The notes: generated by a model from the sequence alone, not told the origin. DNA of 64,000 nt from Oscillospiraceae bacterium (GCA_015066395.1 SVOL01000003.1:62001-126000); one strand, 5' to 3'. Shown: positions 33,043 to 42,656, counted from the stretch's first letter. Numbers and translations are program-made.

Positions 33043-34314
33043 TTAACAATTTTCAAGCGCTTCGTCAATATCGGCGATAATATCGTCAATATGCTCGATA
33101 CCGACCGACATTCTGATAAGGTCGGGAGTAACGCCGCAGTCTATAAGCTGTTGATCGCTCAGCTGACGGTGAGTGGTTGATGCAGGATGCAAAATACAGG
33201 TTCTTGCATCAGCGACATGGATAACGGGAGCCGCCATTTTAACGCTTTCCATAAATTTGGCAGCAGCCTCTCTGCCACCCTTTATACCAAATGAAATAAC
33301 ACCGCAGGTGCCGTTCGGCATGTACTTTTTAGCCAATTCATTATACTTATTATCGGCAAGCTCCGGGAAATTTACCCAATTGATCTTAGGATGGTTCATA
33401 AGATGTGCGGCGACCACTTTGGCGTTGGCACAATGAGCAGGCATACGAAGATGCAGAGTCTCAAGACCGACGTTCAGCAAAAATGCGTTCATCGGAGACA
33501 TCATCATACCGATATCTCTCATCATCTGGGCACGGGCCTTGGCGATAAAAGCGGCGGCGCCGAACTTCTCGGGATACTGCAAGCCGTGATATGATTCATC
33601 GGGTGCGCAGAAATCAGCGTGACGGGAAGACTCCTTCCAATCGAACTTACCCGAATCGACTACACAACCGCCCAAAGCCATTGCGTGGCCGTCCATATAC
33701 TTAGAAGTAGAGTGGATTATAATATCGGCACCCCACTCAAAAGGACGGCAGTTTATAGGAGTCGGGAAGGTGTTGTCAACGACCAGCGGCATACTGTTTT
33801 CGTGAGCTATCTTAGCCCATTTTTCAATATCAAGCACGCTGAGCGCAGGGTTCGCAACCGACTCGCCGAAAAGCAGTTTGGTGTTGGGTCTTATGGCGGC
33901 TCTCAATTCTTCCTCGGTAGCGTCGGGAGAAACGAAGGTAGTATCAATACCCATCTTACGAAGAGTAATGTTTAAAAGATTGAACGATCCGCCGTAAATT
34001 GAACTCGACGAAACAAGATGGTCGCCGGCCTTACAAAGAGTAAGGATAGTAGCGGTAGTAGCACCCTGACCCGAAGAGCAGAGCATTGCGCCGACACCGC
34101 CCTCCAGAGCGGCGATCTTCTTCTCAACAGCCTCGACAGTCGGGTTGCTGAGTCTGGTGTAGAAATGACCCGAAGCGTTAAAATCAAACAGGTCGCCCAA
34201 GGTCTTTGCGTCCTCATATTTAAAAGTAGTGCTCTGATAGATAGGCAGAACTCTTGCTTCTCCGCTTTTGGGGTCATAGCCGGCCTGCACGCACTTTGTA
34301 TTGATGTGTTTCAT
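33043..34314 (-). CDS. metY: O-acetylhomoserine sulfhydrylase/aminocarboxypropyltransferase
   Basis: 423-residue PLP enzyme of the Cys/Met metabolism family, probably making homocysteine (or methionine) from O-acetylhomoserine and sulfide. Seen: the N-terminus NTKCVQAGYDPKSGEARVLPIYQSTTF, YTRLSNPTVEAVEKKIAALEGG, the cofactor Lys in IIHSTSKYMDGHAMALGG and SVGIEHIDDIIADIDEAL. The long insertion after the PLP Lys and the length fit MetY rather than cystathionine enzymes or methionine gamma-lyase (about 400 residues). Monocistronic with its own promoter; no SAM or T-box riboswitch seen in the 200-bp leader. Confidence 0.85.
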   Translation of the reverse strand: MKHINTKCVQAGYDPKSGEARVLPIYQSTTFKYEDAKTLGDLFDFNASGHFYTRLSNPTVEAVEKKIAALEGGVGAMLCSSGQGATTATILTLCKAGDHLVSSSSIYGGSFNLLNITLRKMGIDTTFVSPDATEEELRAAIRPNTKLLFGESVANPALSVLDIEKWAKIAHENSMPLVVDNTFPTPINCRPFEWGADIIIHSTSKYMDGHAMALGGCVVDSGKFDWKESSRHADFCAPDESYHGLQYPEKFGAAAFIAKARAQMMRDIGMMMSPMNAFLLNVGLETLHLRMPAHCANAKVVAAHLMNHPKINWVNFPELADNKYNELAKKYMPNGTCGVISFGIKGGREAAAKFMESVKMAAPVIHVADARTCILHPASTTHRQLSDQQLIDCGVTPDLIRMSVGIEHIDDIIADIDEALENC

Positions 34315-34363
34315 AAAAATCCCCTTACTTTACCAATCGGTTAAAATATCTTTGTTACGGCTT

Positions 34364-34392
34364 ATTTTACCACCATTTCCACACAGTTGCAA
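34364..34392 (-). promoter_or_regulatory. Promoter of metY
   Basis: Minus-strand -35 TTGCAA (34387-34392), 17-bp spacer, -10 TAAAAT (34364-34369). Confidence 0.65.
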
Positions 34393-34445
34393 GAGTTTTA
34401 TCGAAGAATCGTTTTGAACGCTTGCAAATTATGCCATTTAAGTGA

Positions 34446-34474
34446 TAGACAAACGGTAAAAAGTATTGTATAAT
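34446..34474 (+). promoter_or_regulatory. Promoter of rpe
   Basis: -35 TAGACA (34446-34451), 17-bp spacer, -10 TATAAT (34469-34474), 40 bp before the ATG. Confidence 0.75.
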
Positions 34475-34514
34475 ACTGAATTAAGGAAATTTATAACCTT
34501 GAAAGGAGATCATT

Positions 34515-35159
34515 ATGGCTAAACTTTCACCCTCAATACTCGGCTGCGACTATTTAAGACTCGAGGATACAACTAAGATCTTGGAAAGCGTCGGCACCGA
34601 TATGCTTCATCTCGACGTTATGGACGGACAGTTTGTTCCCAATATGTCGTTCGGTGTGCCGGTTATTGATTCTATAAAGAAGCACACCTCGATTCCTCTG
34701 GACATTCATCTTATGATCGACCGTCCTTTGAGATACATAGAGGATTTTGCTCCCTACGCCGATTGGCTCGGCTTCCATTTCGAAGCAGGCTCCGACGTTG
34801 ACCAGACCCTCGATGTTATAAAAAACGCAGGCTGTAAGACCTGCCTTACCATCAAGCCTAAGACCGCACCCGAAGAGATCTTCAAGTATTTGCCAAAGTG
34901 CGATATGGTGCTTGTTATGTCGGTCGAGCCCGGCTTCGGCGGTCAGGGCTTTATGCCCGAAGCTGTCGAGCGTATCAAGACCCTGAAGGCTGAGATCATC
35001 CGTCAAGGGTTAGAAACTCTTATCGAGGTCGACGGCGGCATCAACAACACAACCGGCAAGCTTTGTGTTGAAGCCGGTGCCGATGTGCTTGTTGTCGGCA
35101 GTTTCCTTTTCAAAGCAGAGGATCTTGCAAAGCAGGCAAAAGAATTTTTAGAGATGTAA
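34515..35159 (+). CDS. rpe: Ribulose-phosphate 3-epimerase
   Basis: 214-residue (beta/alpha)8 barrel interconverting ribulose 5-phosphate and xylulose 5-phosphate in the pentose-phosphate pathway. Seen: LSPSILGCDYLRLEDT, LHLDVMDGQFVPNMSFG (metal ligands His and Asp), LDIHLMIDRP, MSVEPGFGGQGFMP and EVDGGINNTT. RBS AAAGGAG 6 bp before the ATG. Single gene with its own promoter, convergent with the MecA-like gene one base after its stop. Confidence 0.95.
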   Translation: MAKLSPSILGCDYLRLEDTTKILESVGTDMLHLDVMDGQFVPNMSFGVPVIDSIKKHTSIPLDIHLMIDRPLRYIEDFAPYADWLGFHFEAGSDVDQTLDVIKNAGCKTCLTIKPKTAPEEIFKYLPKCDMVLVMSVEPGFGGQGFMPEAVERIKTLKAEIIRQGLETLIEVDGGINNTTGKLCVEAGADVLVVGSFLFKAEDLAKQAKEFLEM

Positions 35160-35160
35160 T

Positions 35161-35721
35161 TTATCTGCCGTCAAGCGTCAGACCTATACGCTCGACGGCA
35201 TTTCGACAGATTTCGACTCCGTATTCTAAGGTTTTCGCTATTTCCAGCGGTGAGTCGACAACCTTCGACGAAAGTTCACCGACGGCAGTCAGCACCTTGC
35301 TGTCAACCTCGATGACCAGCCTATATCCTCTTTTGACCTTAAAAAGTCGGTTTTCGGCGGTGATTCCTGCCTTAAAAAGCCGGCAGCAGACCTCTAAGAC
35401 CGCTTCGCCGTCTTTGAGTTCTATTGCAAAGGTCCTTTGTCGGCGGTGCTTTTTGACCGCTTTGAATTTTCGACCGACATTTAATCGCGGCACGAAAAAG
35501 ATCTCGCAACCGCCGTCAAATATAGGGTATATCTCTATGGAAAACCGCGAAGCATCAAGCGAGACCTTGTGCTGTATCGCGGCGATCTTAAGCAGTTTTT
35601 TTAAAGAGGCTTTGGCTTCTTTGGATCGCTCGTCGAATAACACAGCATCAATACCGTAATGTACGGTTTCGGCCTCGCTCAAGATCACTCTCAGCACTCC
35701 GTTGTCATTAGTTACTGTCAT
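35161..35721 (-). CDS. MecA-like adaptor protein
   Basis: 186 residues. The N-terminal pattern VILSEAETVHYGIDAVLFDERSKEAKASLKKLL corresponds to the substrate-binding half of MecA (D-E-RGF...S-ELFW--M), and SIEIYPIFDGGCEIFFV to the following strand of the family. The C-terminal part (about 100-186) has the alternating strands expected of the ClpC-binding domain. MecA proteins bring substrates to ClpCP and chaperone it. Divergence is high; assignment is by pattern, not by strong identity. Confidence 0.6.
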   Translation of the reverse strand: MTVTNDNGVLRVILSEAETVHYGIDAVLFDERSKEAKASLKKLLKIAAIQHKVSLDASRFSIEIYPIFDGGCEIFFVPRLNVGRKFKAVKKHRRQRTFAIELKDGEAVLEVCCRLFKAGITAENRLFKVKRGYRLVIEVDSKVLTAVGELSSKVVDSPLEIAKTLEYGVEICRNAVERIGLTLDGR

Positions 35722-35842
35722 ACCGCACCCCCAAAGGTTTATTAACGATCATTACAATATATTTTAGAACACATCGGTTGGTGCAGGTCCTGTATTTTTA
35801 TGCCGTTTGCCGTCAAAACTTCTCTTGAAGGAGTGACGTTGA

Positions 35843-35956
35843 ATGAGCAGTAAAAACAATTCTTTTAAAATTTTTCTGAAATCGCTTTTGTGGACACTGT
35901 TAGGATTGACCCTTGCCACCTTAGGCTATTTCGGAGCAAGTTATATTTTCAGTTGA
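35843..35956 (+). CDS. Small single-TM protein (37 residues)
   Basis: ATG at 35843 with GAAGGAG 9 bp upstream; encodes a basic start (MSSKNNSFKIFLKS) and one hydrophobic helix (LLWTLLGLTLATLGYFGASY) ending IFS. The strong RBS, basic-inside TM layout and 14-bp distance to the next gene argue for a real, co-transcribed small membrane protein, but no homologue comes to mind. Confidence 0.6.
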   Translation: MSSKNNSFKIFLKSLLWTLLGLTLATLGYFGASYIFS

Positions 35957-35970
35957 TAAGAGGAATTTTT

Positions 35971-37500
35971 ATGAAAAACTATCTGGAACTTAAATCGGGT
36001 TCTGACGTCCGCGGCTACGCCAGCGACATTTACGAAAACGAAATTGACCTTACCGAAAAAGCGGTTTTTGATATTGCCGCCGCATTCGTGCTGTTTTTGA
36101 GCGAGCATTCGGGCAAAGCTCCTACCGAACTTACCGTTTCGGTCGGTCACGATTCACGAATCACCGCCGAAAAGATCAAGACGCAGGTCATCGCCGCACT
36201 CACAGCCGCAGGCGTCAAGGTCTTTGATTGCGGCCTGTCCTCTACCCCTGCCATGTTTATGACTACCGTTCATTTGGGTTGTGACGGTGCTATTCAGATC
36301 ACCGCAAGCCATCACCCTGCCGACCGAAACGGCCTTAAATTTTTCTTGCCCACAGGCGGACTTGACCCCGAGGATATCGTCGAGATCTTAAACGCCGCAA
36401 ATGAAGAAAAAAGAGCTCCTGCGGCTAACGGTTCGGTCGAAAAATACGATTTTATGTCGGATTATTCCGCCATTTTGAGAAGGCTTATTTGCGACGAACT
36501 GGGAGTTGCTGAAGAGGACAAGCCGTTAAAGGATTACCACATCGTTGTCGATGCGGGCAACGGTGCAGGCGGCTTTTATGCCGAAAAGGTTTTAGCGCCG
36601 CTCGGTGCCGACACTTCGGGCAGTGTGTACTTAGAACCCGACGGTATGTTCCCTAACCATATTCCGAACCCCGAGCATCCCGCCGCAATGGCCTCTATCT
36701 CGATGGCGGTGCTTGATTCGAATGCCGACTTAGGCGTTATCTTTGATACCGACGTTGACCGTGCCGCTTGCGTTGACCCCGACGGTGTTGAGATCAACCG
36801 CAACCGTCTGGTCGCTCTGGCCGCCGCTATCGCTCTCGAAAAGGAGCCCGGCTCGACCATTGTTACCGACAGTGTCACCTCGGCAGGACTTAAAAACTTT
36901 ATTGAGGACACTTTAGGCGGTAAGCACCACCGCTTTAAGCGTGGCTACAAGAACGTGATAAACGAGGCTGTTCGCCTTTGTAACGAGGGTATCAACGCTC
37001 CGTTGGCCATTGAGACCTCGGGTCACGCCGCTTTGAAAGAAAACTATTTCCTTGATGACGGCGCATATCTCGTGACTAAGATAATCATCAAGATGGCTAA
37101 ATCGGGTAAGGAAGGCAAAAACATTTTTGACCTCACCGCCGATTTGAAGGTTCCGGCCGAAGAAAAAGAAATGCGTTTCGGCATTCTTGTCGACGAGTTC
37201 CGCTCATACGGCGAATGCGTTATCGAAGGCTTACAGCGTTGGTGCGAAGCCTTCGCCGATAAAGGCTTCAAGATCGCCGACGACAACCACGAAGGGATCA
37301 GAGTCAGCGTGCTTGACGGCTGGTTTTTATTAAGATTGTCGGTTCACGATCCCGTTATGCCGATGAATATCGAAAGCGACTCCAAAGGCGGAACGAAAAA
37401 AATTGTCGAGCTTATTGCCGACTTCTTCCGCAACTGTCAGTTCCTCGATTGCTCGGCAATGGAAAACTTCTTAAACGAAGGAAATGAAGATGAACTTTAA
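35971..37500 (+). CDS. Phosphomannomutase/phosphoglucomutase family protein
   Basis: About 509 residues; alpha-D-phosphohexomutase that shifts phosphate between C1 and C6 of hexoses, feeding nucleotide-sugar and wall polysaccharide synthesis. Seen: VSVGHDSRITAEKIK, the phosphoserine loop QITASHHPADRNGLKFF (TASHHP where most have TASHNP), the metal-binding DTDVDRAACVDPDG, the sugar loop AIETSGHAALKENYFLDDG and a C-terminal phosphate-site segment (NHEGIRVSVLDGWFLLRLS). Start at the ATG at 35971 with AGAGGA upstream. Overlaps the next gene. Confidence 0.88.
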   Translation: MKNYLELKSGSDVRGYASDIYENEIDLTEKAVFDIAAAFVLFLSEHSGKAPTELTVSVGHDSRITAEKIKTQVIAALTAAGVKVFDCGLSSTPAMFMTTVHLGCDGAIQITASHHPADRNGLKFFLPTGGLDPEDIVEILNAANEEKRAPAANGSVEKYDFMSDYSAILRRLICDELGVAEEDKPLKDYHIVVDAGNGAGGFYAEKVLAPLGADTSGSVYLEPDGMFPNHIPNPEHPAAMASISMAVLDSNADLGVIFDTDVDRAACVDPDGVEINRNRLVALAAAIALEKEPGSTIVTDSVTSAGLKNFIEDTLGGKHHRFKRGYKNVINEAVRLCNEGINAPLAIETSGHAALKENYFLDDGAYLVTKIIIKMAKSGKEGKNIFDLTADLKVPAEEKEMRFGILVDEFRSYGECVIEGLQRWCEAFADKGFKIADDNHEGIRVSVLDGWFLLRLSVHDPVMPMNIESDSKGGTKKIVELIADFFRNCQFLDCSAMENFLNEGNEDEL

Positions 37501-38434
37501 AAACCTTAAAGGCAGTTTAATGCTACTTGTCGCCACGGTCATCTGGGGCACGGCATTTGTGTTTCAGGAAGAAGCGGTGGCTTTAGGCACCTTTACACTC
37601 AACGGACTTCGCTACATATTGGGAGGAATCATTTTGATTCCTCTCGTTTTGGTGTTAAGAGGACTCGAAAAACGCAGGTCGAACGCTACGCCGATTCCCT
37701 TTAAAAACAGCCTGATAGCCGGCGTTTTGTGCGGTGTTGCCTTGGCGGTTGCGGCAAATTTGCAGCAATTCGGCATTATGTTCAATGCCTCACTCGTATC
37801 GGGTGATTCGGGCAAAGCAGGATTTATCACCGCGATGTATATCATCTTTGTACCCGTTATCGGCATTTTCAGCGGCAAACGGCTCACTCCGTCCATTATA
37901 TTGAGCGTTATGCTCGGAGTCGGCGGACTGTACCTTATCAGCGTAAAATCAGGATTTTCGATAGCATTGGGCGACGTATTTTTACTTCTCTGTGCCCTTG
38001 GATTCTCGTTCCACATTATGACGGTCGACCGCTTTGTATCAAAGGTAGATCCCGTGGTTTTATCCTGCATTCAATTCTTCACCGTCGGCGTTGTTTCGCT
38101 CGTGCTCGCACTCATTTTCGAATCGGACAGCTTTTCGTTATCCTATGTCCGTAATGCAGGCTGGTCGATACTCTATTTGGGTGTTATGTCATCGGGTGTT
38201 GCCTACACTTTACAGGTTTTGGGTCAAAAATACAGCGAAGCCACCGTGGCCTCACTGGTCATGAGTCTGGAATCGGTCTTTGCAATGCTCGCCGCTTGTG
38301 TTTTTTACGGCAAAATGCCCACTTTGCGAGAGGCTATCGGCTGCGGAATAATGCTTGTTGCCATTGTTATTATCCAGACTCCTTTTGTCGACGATCTGTT
38401 TAAAAAACTTAGTTCGCGGGTGACCGCCAAATGA
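37490..38434 (+). CDS. EamA/DMT-family transporter
   Basis: About 314 residues with ten membrane helices in two EamA repeats; repeat 1 starts GSLMLLVATVIWGTAFVFQE, repeat 2 near ALGDVFLLLCALGFSFHIMTVDR, ending with SLESVFAMLAACVFYGKMPTLREAIGCGIMLVAIVI. Drug/metabolite superfamily exporters move small metabolites; the substrate is unknown. I use the second of two close ATGs, since AAGGA sits 6-7 bp before it. Overlaps the mutase by 11 bp and the YgjP-like gene by 4 bp, so translational coupling is likely. Confidence 0.88.
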   Translation: MNFKNLKGSLMLLVATVIWGTAFVFQEEAVALGTFTLNGLRYILGGIILIPLVLVLRGLEKRRSNATPIPFKNSLIAGVLCGVALAVAANLQQFGIMFNASLVSGDSGKAGFITAMYIIFVPVIGIFSGKRLTPSIILSVMLGVGGLYLISVKSGFSIALGDVFLLLCALGFSFHIMTVDRFVSKVDPVVLSCIQFFTVGVVSLVLALIFESDSFSLSYVRNAGWSILYLGVMSSGVAYTLQVLGQKYSEATVASLVMSLESVFAMLAACVFYGKMPTLREAIGCGIMLVAIVIIQTPFVDDLFKKLSSRVTAK

Positions 38435-38952
38435 CCGATACTGATTATAAAGTGCTCCGTTCAAAGCGAAGGACCGTCGCTTTGGAAGTCGCCCTGGACG
38501 GTTCTTTTACCGTTCGGTGTCCCTTAAAATGCACCGATCGGGAAATCGCGAAATTTGTCGAACAGCACCAAAGCTGGATCGAAAAGACGAGGCTCCGACA
38601 ACTAAACAGAGCCGCAGACCGACCCAAAGAACCAACCGAAGAAGAAACAAAAGCCTTAAAGCAAAAGGCTAAAGCGGTTATCCCGGAGAGAGTGCGATAT
38701 TTCGAACAACTCACGGGATTAAGATCAACTTCGGTCAAAATAACCTCGGCCAGGACCCGTTTCGGCAGTTGCAGTATGAAAAACGGACTGTGCTTTTCCT
38801 ATCGACTGCTACTCTATCCCGATGATGCCGTTGATTATGTTATAATCCACGAGCTATGCCACACGGTCCACCACAACCACAGCCAAAAGTTCTGGGATCT
38901 GGTCGAACGCATAATGCCCGATTATAAAACTCGAAAAAAATTATTAAAATAA
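38431..38952 (+). CDS. YgjP-like (DUF45/SprT-fold) metallopeptidase domain protein
   Basis: 173 residues. N-terminal beta part (VLRSKRRTVALEVALDGSFTVRCPL), a helical middle and the zinc motif IIHELCHTVHHNHSQKFWDLVE (HExxH plus a distal His), which is the YgjP/DUF45 signature. RTRFGSCSMKNGLCFSYRLLLYP is also conserved in the family. Members are predicted metal-dependent hydrolases, cellular role unclear. Ends the three-gene unit; a terminator begins at the stop. Confidence 0.88.
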   Translation: MTDTDYKVLRSKRRTVALEVALDGSFTVRCPLKCTDREIAKFVEQHQSWIEKTRLRQLNRAADRPKEPTEEETKALKQKAKAVIPERVRYFEQLTGLRSTSVKITSARTRFGSCSMKNGLCFSYRLLLYPDDAVDYVIIHELCHTVHHNHSQKFWDLVERIMPDYKTRKKLLK

Positions 38953-39012
38953 AAAACGACGAGGTCGGTGCTCCTCTTAATCGGGAGCAAAAAACCTCGT
39001 CGTTTGTTTTTC
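38952..39012 (+). terminator. Long terminator hairpin after the YgjP-like gene
   Basis: Outer stem AAACGACGAGGT/ACCTCGTCGTTT encloses a second hairpin GCTCC...GGGAGC, then TTTTTC. Confidence 0.8.
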
Positions 39013-39017
39013 AAAAT

Positions 39018-39806
39018 TTACATTAACAACAACGTTAACGCGGAACCAATAATCGGCAATAAATATGATGCCACCGTTTCCATCAAGCCTGTCAGCACGT
39101 ATCCGGCCGCACAGCCTGCGATCGATACGCCACCTTCGCTGTCATACATTTTTTTCTTGACGTGGTGTAAGTAAAGGCAGTCGCCGAACATACCTACCAT
39201 CACACCCGAAGCAACAACACCCGCAAGTGAACCTCCGAAAACAACCCACACGTCGATGCTGTTCATATTATCCTTTGCTTTCCAATAGTCTTCAAGAATC
39301 GCCTCATAACCTTCGACCAGTTTTCCTTCCTTATCGAGCAATATGTACTTATGCGTCATTCTTGAATACTCTTCACTGTAAGCCTCTACCGTTTTAATTG
39401 TGTAATTACTTTCGACATTGTTCACCTTGACATAATTCTTGGCATACCCAAATACGCCAATTATTACAGCCAAAATTACCACAAGGACTCTTAAAACATA
39501 GGAAGCCATCTGCAAAAGCACGGTCTTAGCGTACATTCCGCGATAAAACATCCAATTAAACTGCATAAAAAACGCAGACCAGTTCCAGCTGACAAAAACC
39601 TTTTTACCTTTGTTTTTCTTGTAAATATCCATATATCTATCAACGTTTTTGTCGATAAACAACCGCATTCTCTCGTCTGTACCTTTATCAAGGCCTTCTT
39701 CGTCATTTTCCGCAGACACAAACGAATAACCGCATCTGTAGCACACACGCTCAGTGTCGCCACATTCGGTTTCACACTTAGGACAAATTTTCATTTCTTC
39801 TGTCAT
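39018..39806 (-). CDS. Zinc-ribbon and DUF2628-type membrane protein
   Basis: 262 residues: an N-terminal zinc ribbon (CPKCETECGDTERVCYRCGYSF), an acidic/basic linker, the DUF2628 hallmark FVSWNWSAFFMQFNWMFYRGMY, then three or four TMs (about 97-118, 190-212, 235-262) with an extracytoplasmic loop between. Such proteins are common in Firmicutes, and their role is unknown. Monocistronic between two terminators. Confidence 0.75.
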   Translation of the reverse strand: MTEEMKICPKCETECGDTERVCYRCGYSFVSAENDEEGLDKGTDERMRLFIDKNVDRYMDIYKKNKGKKVFVSWNWSAFFMQFNWMFYRGMYAKTVLLQMASYVLRVLVVILAVIIGVFGYAKNYVKVNNVESNYTIKTVEAYSEEYSRMTHKYILLDKEGKLVEGYEAILEDYWKAKDNMNSIDVWVVFGGSLAGVVASGVMVGMFGDCLYLHHVKKKMYDSEGGVSIAGCAAGYVLTGLMETVASYLLPIIGSALTLLLM

Positions 39807-39854
39807 TTACGTAGCCGCCTTTCAAAATATCATCTAAAGCGATTATATACTATA

Positions 39855-39904
39855 TGTCTAAAAAAGTCAAGGCTCTGCCAAGAGCGTAGGTCTGCAGAGC
39901 CTTG
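39855..39904 (-). terminator. Terminator of yfhO
   Basis: Stem CAAGGCTCTGC/GCAGAGCCTTG with a 15-nt loop; on minus it is followed by ACTTTTTT. Confidence 0.82.
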
Positions 39905-39920
39905 TTGTGTTGAGTTTTAT

Positions 39921-42656
39921 TTATTCGCCGTCAGAATCGTTTTCGCTTCCCGAGATCTCAGTAGTCCCGGAATTTTCCAATCTAAAAACTTTGAGCTCCT
40001 CGAACACCGAGTCATCGACCTTGAAGCCACCTTTAAAACCTTGATATGCATCTATCTTGTCGTGATCTATCTCGGCCAAGAGATCGTCATTTTCCAGCCT
40101 TTCCAAAGTCTCTTCAGCCTCTTTTAAAGCCGCGATACGACGGGTGATCTCCTCACCTTCAGGATATTCGATATCAGTTATAGGTCTGTAAACTCTCTTA
40201 ATGAGGATGACCGCCACATAAACGACCGACAAAAGTGCCGCTATGACCGTTACAAGCAGTCCGAGTTTAAGACCCGGTGTTTCATACTCGAAGACTATAC
40301 GGCTGCTGCCTTCAGGTGCCAGCACCGCCATAAATCCGGCGTTGACCTTTAAGATCTCGGCAGGCTGACCGTTAACAAAAGCAGTCCACCCGCTCTCAAA
40401 TGGAACCGAGAAGAAAACATAATTCGACTTCTGAAGATTTACATCGGCAGTAAAGCTATTGGAGTTATAATAGAACGCGTAGGCAGCAGTCTCGGCTCTT
40501 GCCTGACAGTCTCTGATGTAACTTTCCTCGGTAAAGGTTACGATATTTTTGCCGGTTGCATTTTCACCGACGTTGTAATCGACCGAGATATTAGGGATCA
40601 CCGAGGAAACCTTGAGAATATCCTTGTCCTCGACTACCATCGCCTTTAACATCATTCGGTCAATTCGGTCGCCGTAACCCGATGCCTGCTTAGTAGTCAA
40701 GAAATAATCATAAGTAAAGCCCATCGGGATATAACACTCGTTTTTGTAGATCTTATATCCGTTCTGCTCACCGAAATAGGTATAGCACGGCATCTTCATA
40801 CTACCGCCGTCACTCTCGAAATCCTTGGAATTTTCAATGATCGGGTCAAGCAGATATTTGACCGACAAAAGGCTTCTTGCACCGAAAGTATCGGTCGAAG
40901 GACGGCTTGCAACCGAGCGTTCCTCACCGATAAATTCGTAAAAATCAACGACCGAGCCCGGTACTATCGAATGAAAATAATTAATGGACGAATATCCGAG
41001 ATAATAACCCGTATTATCAACGCCGTCAAGCACATCAATTCGGGCAAACTCATCGTTATCAATAGGCAGATCGACCTTTCCTTCGATAAGGTTATCGATC
41101 ATAACATTCTTAATATCGTAAGAATGCGACTGACCCGAGATAAGGAAGAACGAGCCGTAAAGCACCGAGATCGCACAAATGCAGGGCACGGCCACTTTGA
41201 AAAGCGATTTTCGTTTTTCTTTAATGGTCGGCAACATCGCCTTCACAATAAGCAAACTCAAAACACTGAAGCCGCAGGTCAGCCAGAAGCGAAGATCATA
41301 TGTGCCGCCGGCGATCTCGTGCGTTTTGTCAACAAGGTGATAAAAAACATCGTAAACAAATTTTAAGGGATTGGTCTTGGCGTCGGTATAAAGTCCAAAA
41401 CCTTCTATATTGCCATTGACGATACCGTTCGGCAACAGACCGATGACCAAAACAAATCCTAAAGTTACAGTCATATTCCATCGCCAGGCGGTATCCCAGT
41501 TGACCTCTGTATCCTCAAGAGCAATAGCCGTTGCAAGACACATCAGCAATATAGGCATATAAAACCAACGGGCATAATAAGCCGTATTGAACATATAAAA
41601 CGCAGCGTTAAGACCCGGAACGAGCGCCATAAAGATCATCACAAACAGCACGCGTCTGAGCCAGTTACCCTTCTTCTCGGACTGCAAAAAGCAGAAGGTT
41701 CCGACCATTGAGAATAACGGCAACCAGCCGCCCAAAGAGGACCATTTGACCTCAGCACCCGGGAAGAAAACAGGACGTGCAGGCAGGTCGGGCGGGAAGA
41801 AGAAGCACTCGATAACATTCAAGAATATCTGCTCCTTGCCGTAAAGCACGGCGTTCCAGCCGGTTATGATACTGCTCAAGCGCTCGTTCTGAGTGACCGC
41901 CATAATAGTCGGCACCAAGATCGCCGCGGCCAGTAACAGTCCCAGCACACACTCAAGAGCAAAGAGCAAAAATTCGGTAACTTTAAACTTGAAGCTTCCC
42001 GACATCACGCGGATCACCCAATAGATCGCCGCAAAGACCACCATTCCGAAGAAGAAGAAATAATTAGTCAAAGCACACGCAAAGACCGCCAAAATGACCA
42101 ATCCGCGTTTTTTCTCGGCGTGAAAGACCTCAATGCTAAGCAATAATAACGGGAAGAAAACTATCGCTTCGTGGAAATGATTAAAGAAAACATTATAGAC
42201 CGAGAAACCGCAGAAAGCGTACAAAAGACCGCCTATCATTGCCGTCGAACCACGAGCGGTAAACCTGCGGATGAAGAGGTTGGCAGTAAGTGCCGCCGTT
42301 GCAAACTTCAAAATAAGCAACGGCCCCATCAGATACGGTACTATATGATTGGGGAACGGCAAAGTCAGCCAAAAGAACGGGCTTCCCAACAGATAAAAAC
42401 TGTACGAGCCTATAAAGTTGGAGCCCAGATCACTTTCCCAGCTCCAGCCGAAATCGAGATTACGCACAGCATCGTGACAGTACTGATAAAAGGGTATCTG
42501 CTGAACATTGAAATCGCCGTAAAATATGAAATATCCCTCGCCCTTTATAAGCGACGGAACAAACATCAGCGCAGCAGTCAGCAACGCTGTCAAAAAGGTC
42601 CACAGGGGATAAAGATCTCGTTTGTTTTTTTGTCTCAGAGTTTTAGCTTCCGACAT
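39921..42656 (-). CDS. YfhO-family membrane protein (GT-C-type glycosyltransferase-like)
   Basis: 911 residues. Seen: TM1 followed by the YfhO start KGEGYFIFYGDFNVQQIPFYQYCHDAVR, with the early Asp on the outside as in GT-C enzymes, about 12-13 TMs to residue ~490, a large extracellular domain (~515-800; FTAD-VNLQKSNYVFFSVPFESGWTAFVNGQP is the typical YfhO end motif), a last TM (KLGLLVTVIAALLSVVYVAVILI) and an acidic cytoplasmic tail. YfhO proteins glycosylate lipoteichoic acids or other wall polymers using undecaprenyl-phosphate sugars in Bacillus and Listeria; the exact substrate here is unknown. Confidence 0.88.
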   Translation of the reverse strand: MSEAKTLRQKNKRDLYPLWTFLTALLTAALMFVPSLIKGEGYFIFYGDFNVQQIPFYQYCHDAVRNLDFGWSWESDLGSNFIGSYSFYLLGSPFFWLTLPFPNHIVPYLMGPLLILKFATAALTANLFIRRFTARGSTAMIGGLLYAFCGFSVYNVFFNHFHEAIVFFPLLLLSIEVFHAEKKRGLVILAVFACALTNYFFFFGMVVFAAIYWVIRVMSGSFKFKVTEFLLFALECVLGLLLAAAILVPTIMAVTQNERLSSIITGWNAVLYGKEQIFLNVIECFFFPPDLPARPVFFPGAEVKWSSLGGWLPLFSMVGTFCFLQSEKKGNWLRRVLFVMIFMALVPGLNAAFYMFNTAYYARWFYMPILLMCLATAIALEDTEVNWDTAWRWNMTVTLGFVLVIGLLPNGIVNGNIEGFGLYTDAKTNPLKFVYDVFYHLVDKTHEIAGGTYDLRFWLTCGFSVLSLLIVKAMLPTIKEKRKSLFKVAVPCICAISVLYGSFFLISGQSHSYDIKNVMIDNLIEGKVDLPIDNDEFARIDVLDGVDNTGYYLGYSSINYFHSIVPGSVVDFYEFIGEERSVASRPSTDTFGARSLLSVKYLLDPIIENSKDFESDGGSMKMPCYTYFGEQNGYKIYKNECYIPMGFTYDYFLTTKQASGYGDRIDRMMLKAMVVEDKDILKVSSVIPNISVDYNVGENATGKNIVTFTEESYIRDCQARAETAAYAFYYNSNSFTADVNLQKSNYVFFSVPFESGWTAFVNGQPAEILKVNAGFMAVLAPEGSSRIVFEYETPGLKLGLLVTVIAALLSVVYVAVILIKRVYRPITDIEYPEGEEITRRIAALKEAEETLERLENDDLLAEIDHDKIDAYQGFKGGFKVDDSVFEELKVFRLENSGTTEISGSENDSDGE

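Noticed and set aside
34315-34514. SAM or T-box riboswitch before metY
   Set aside because: The region holds two ordinary promoters back to back and no conserved riboswitch helices or terminator in the leader.
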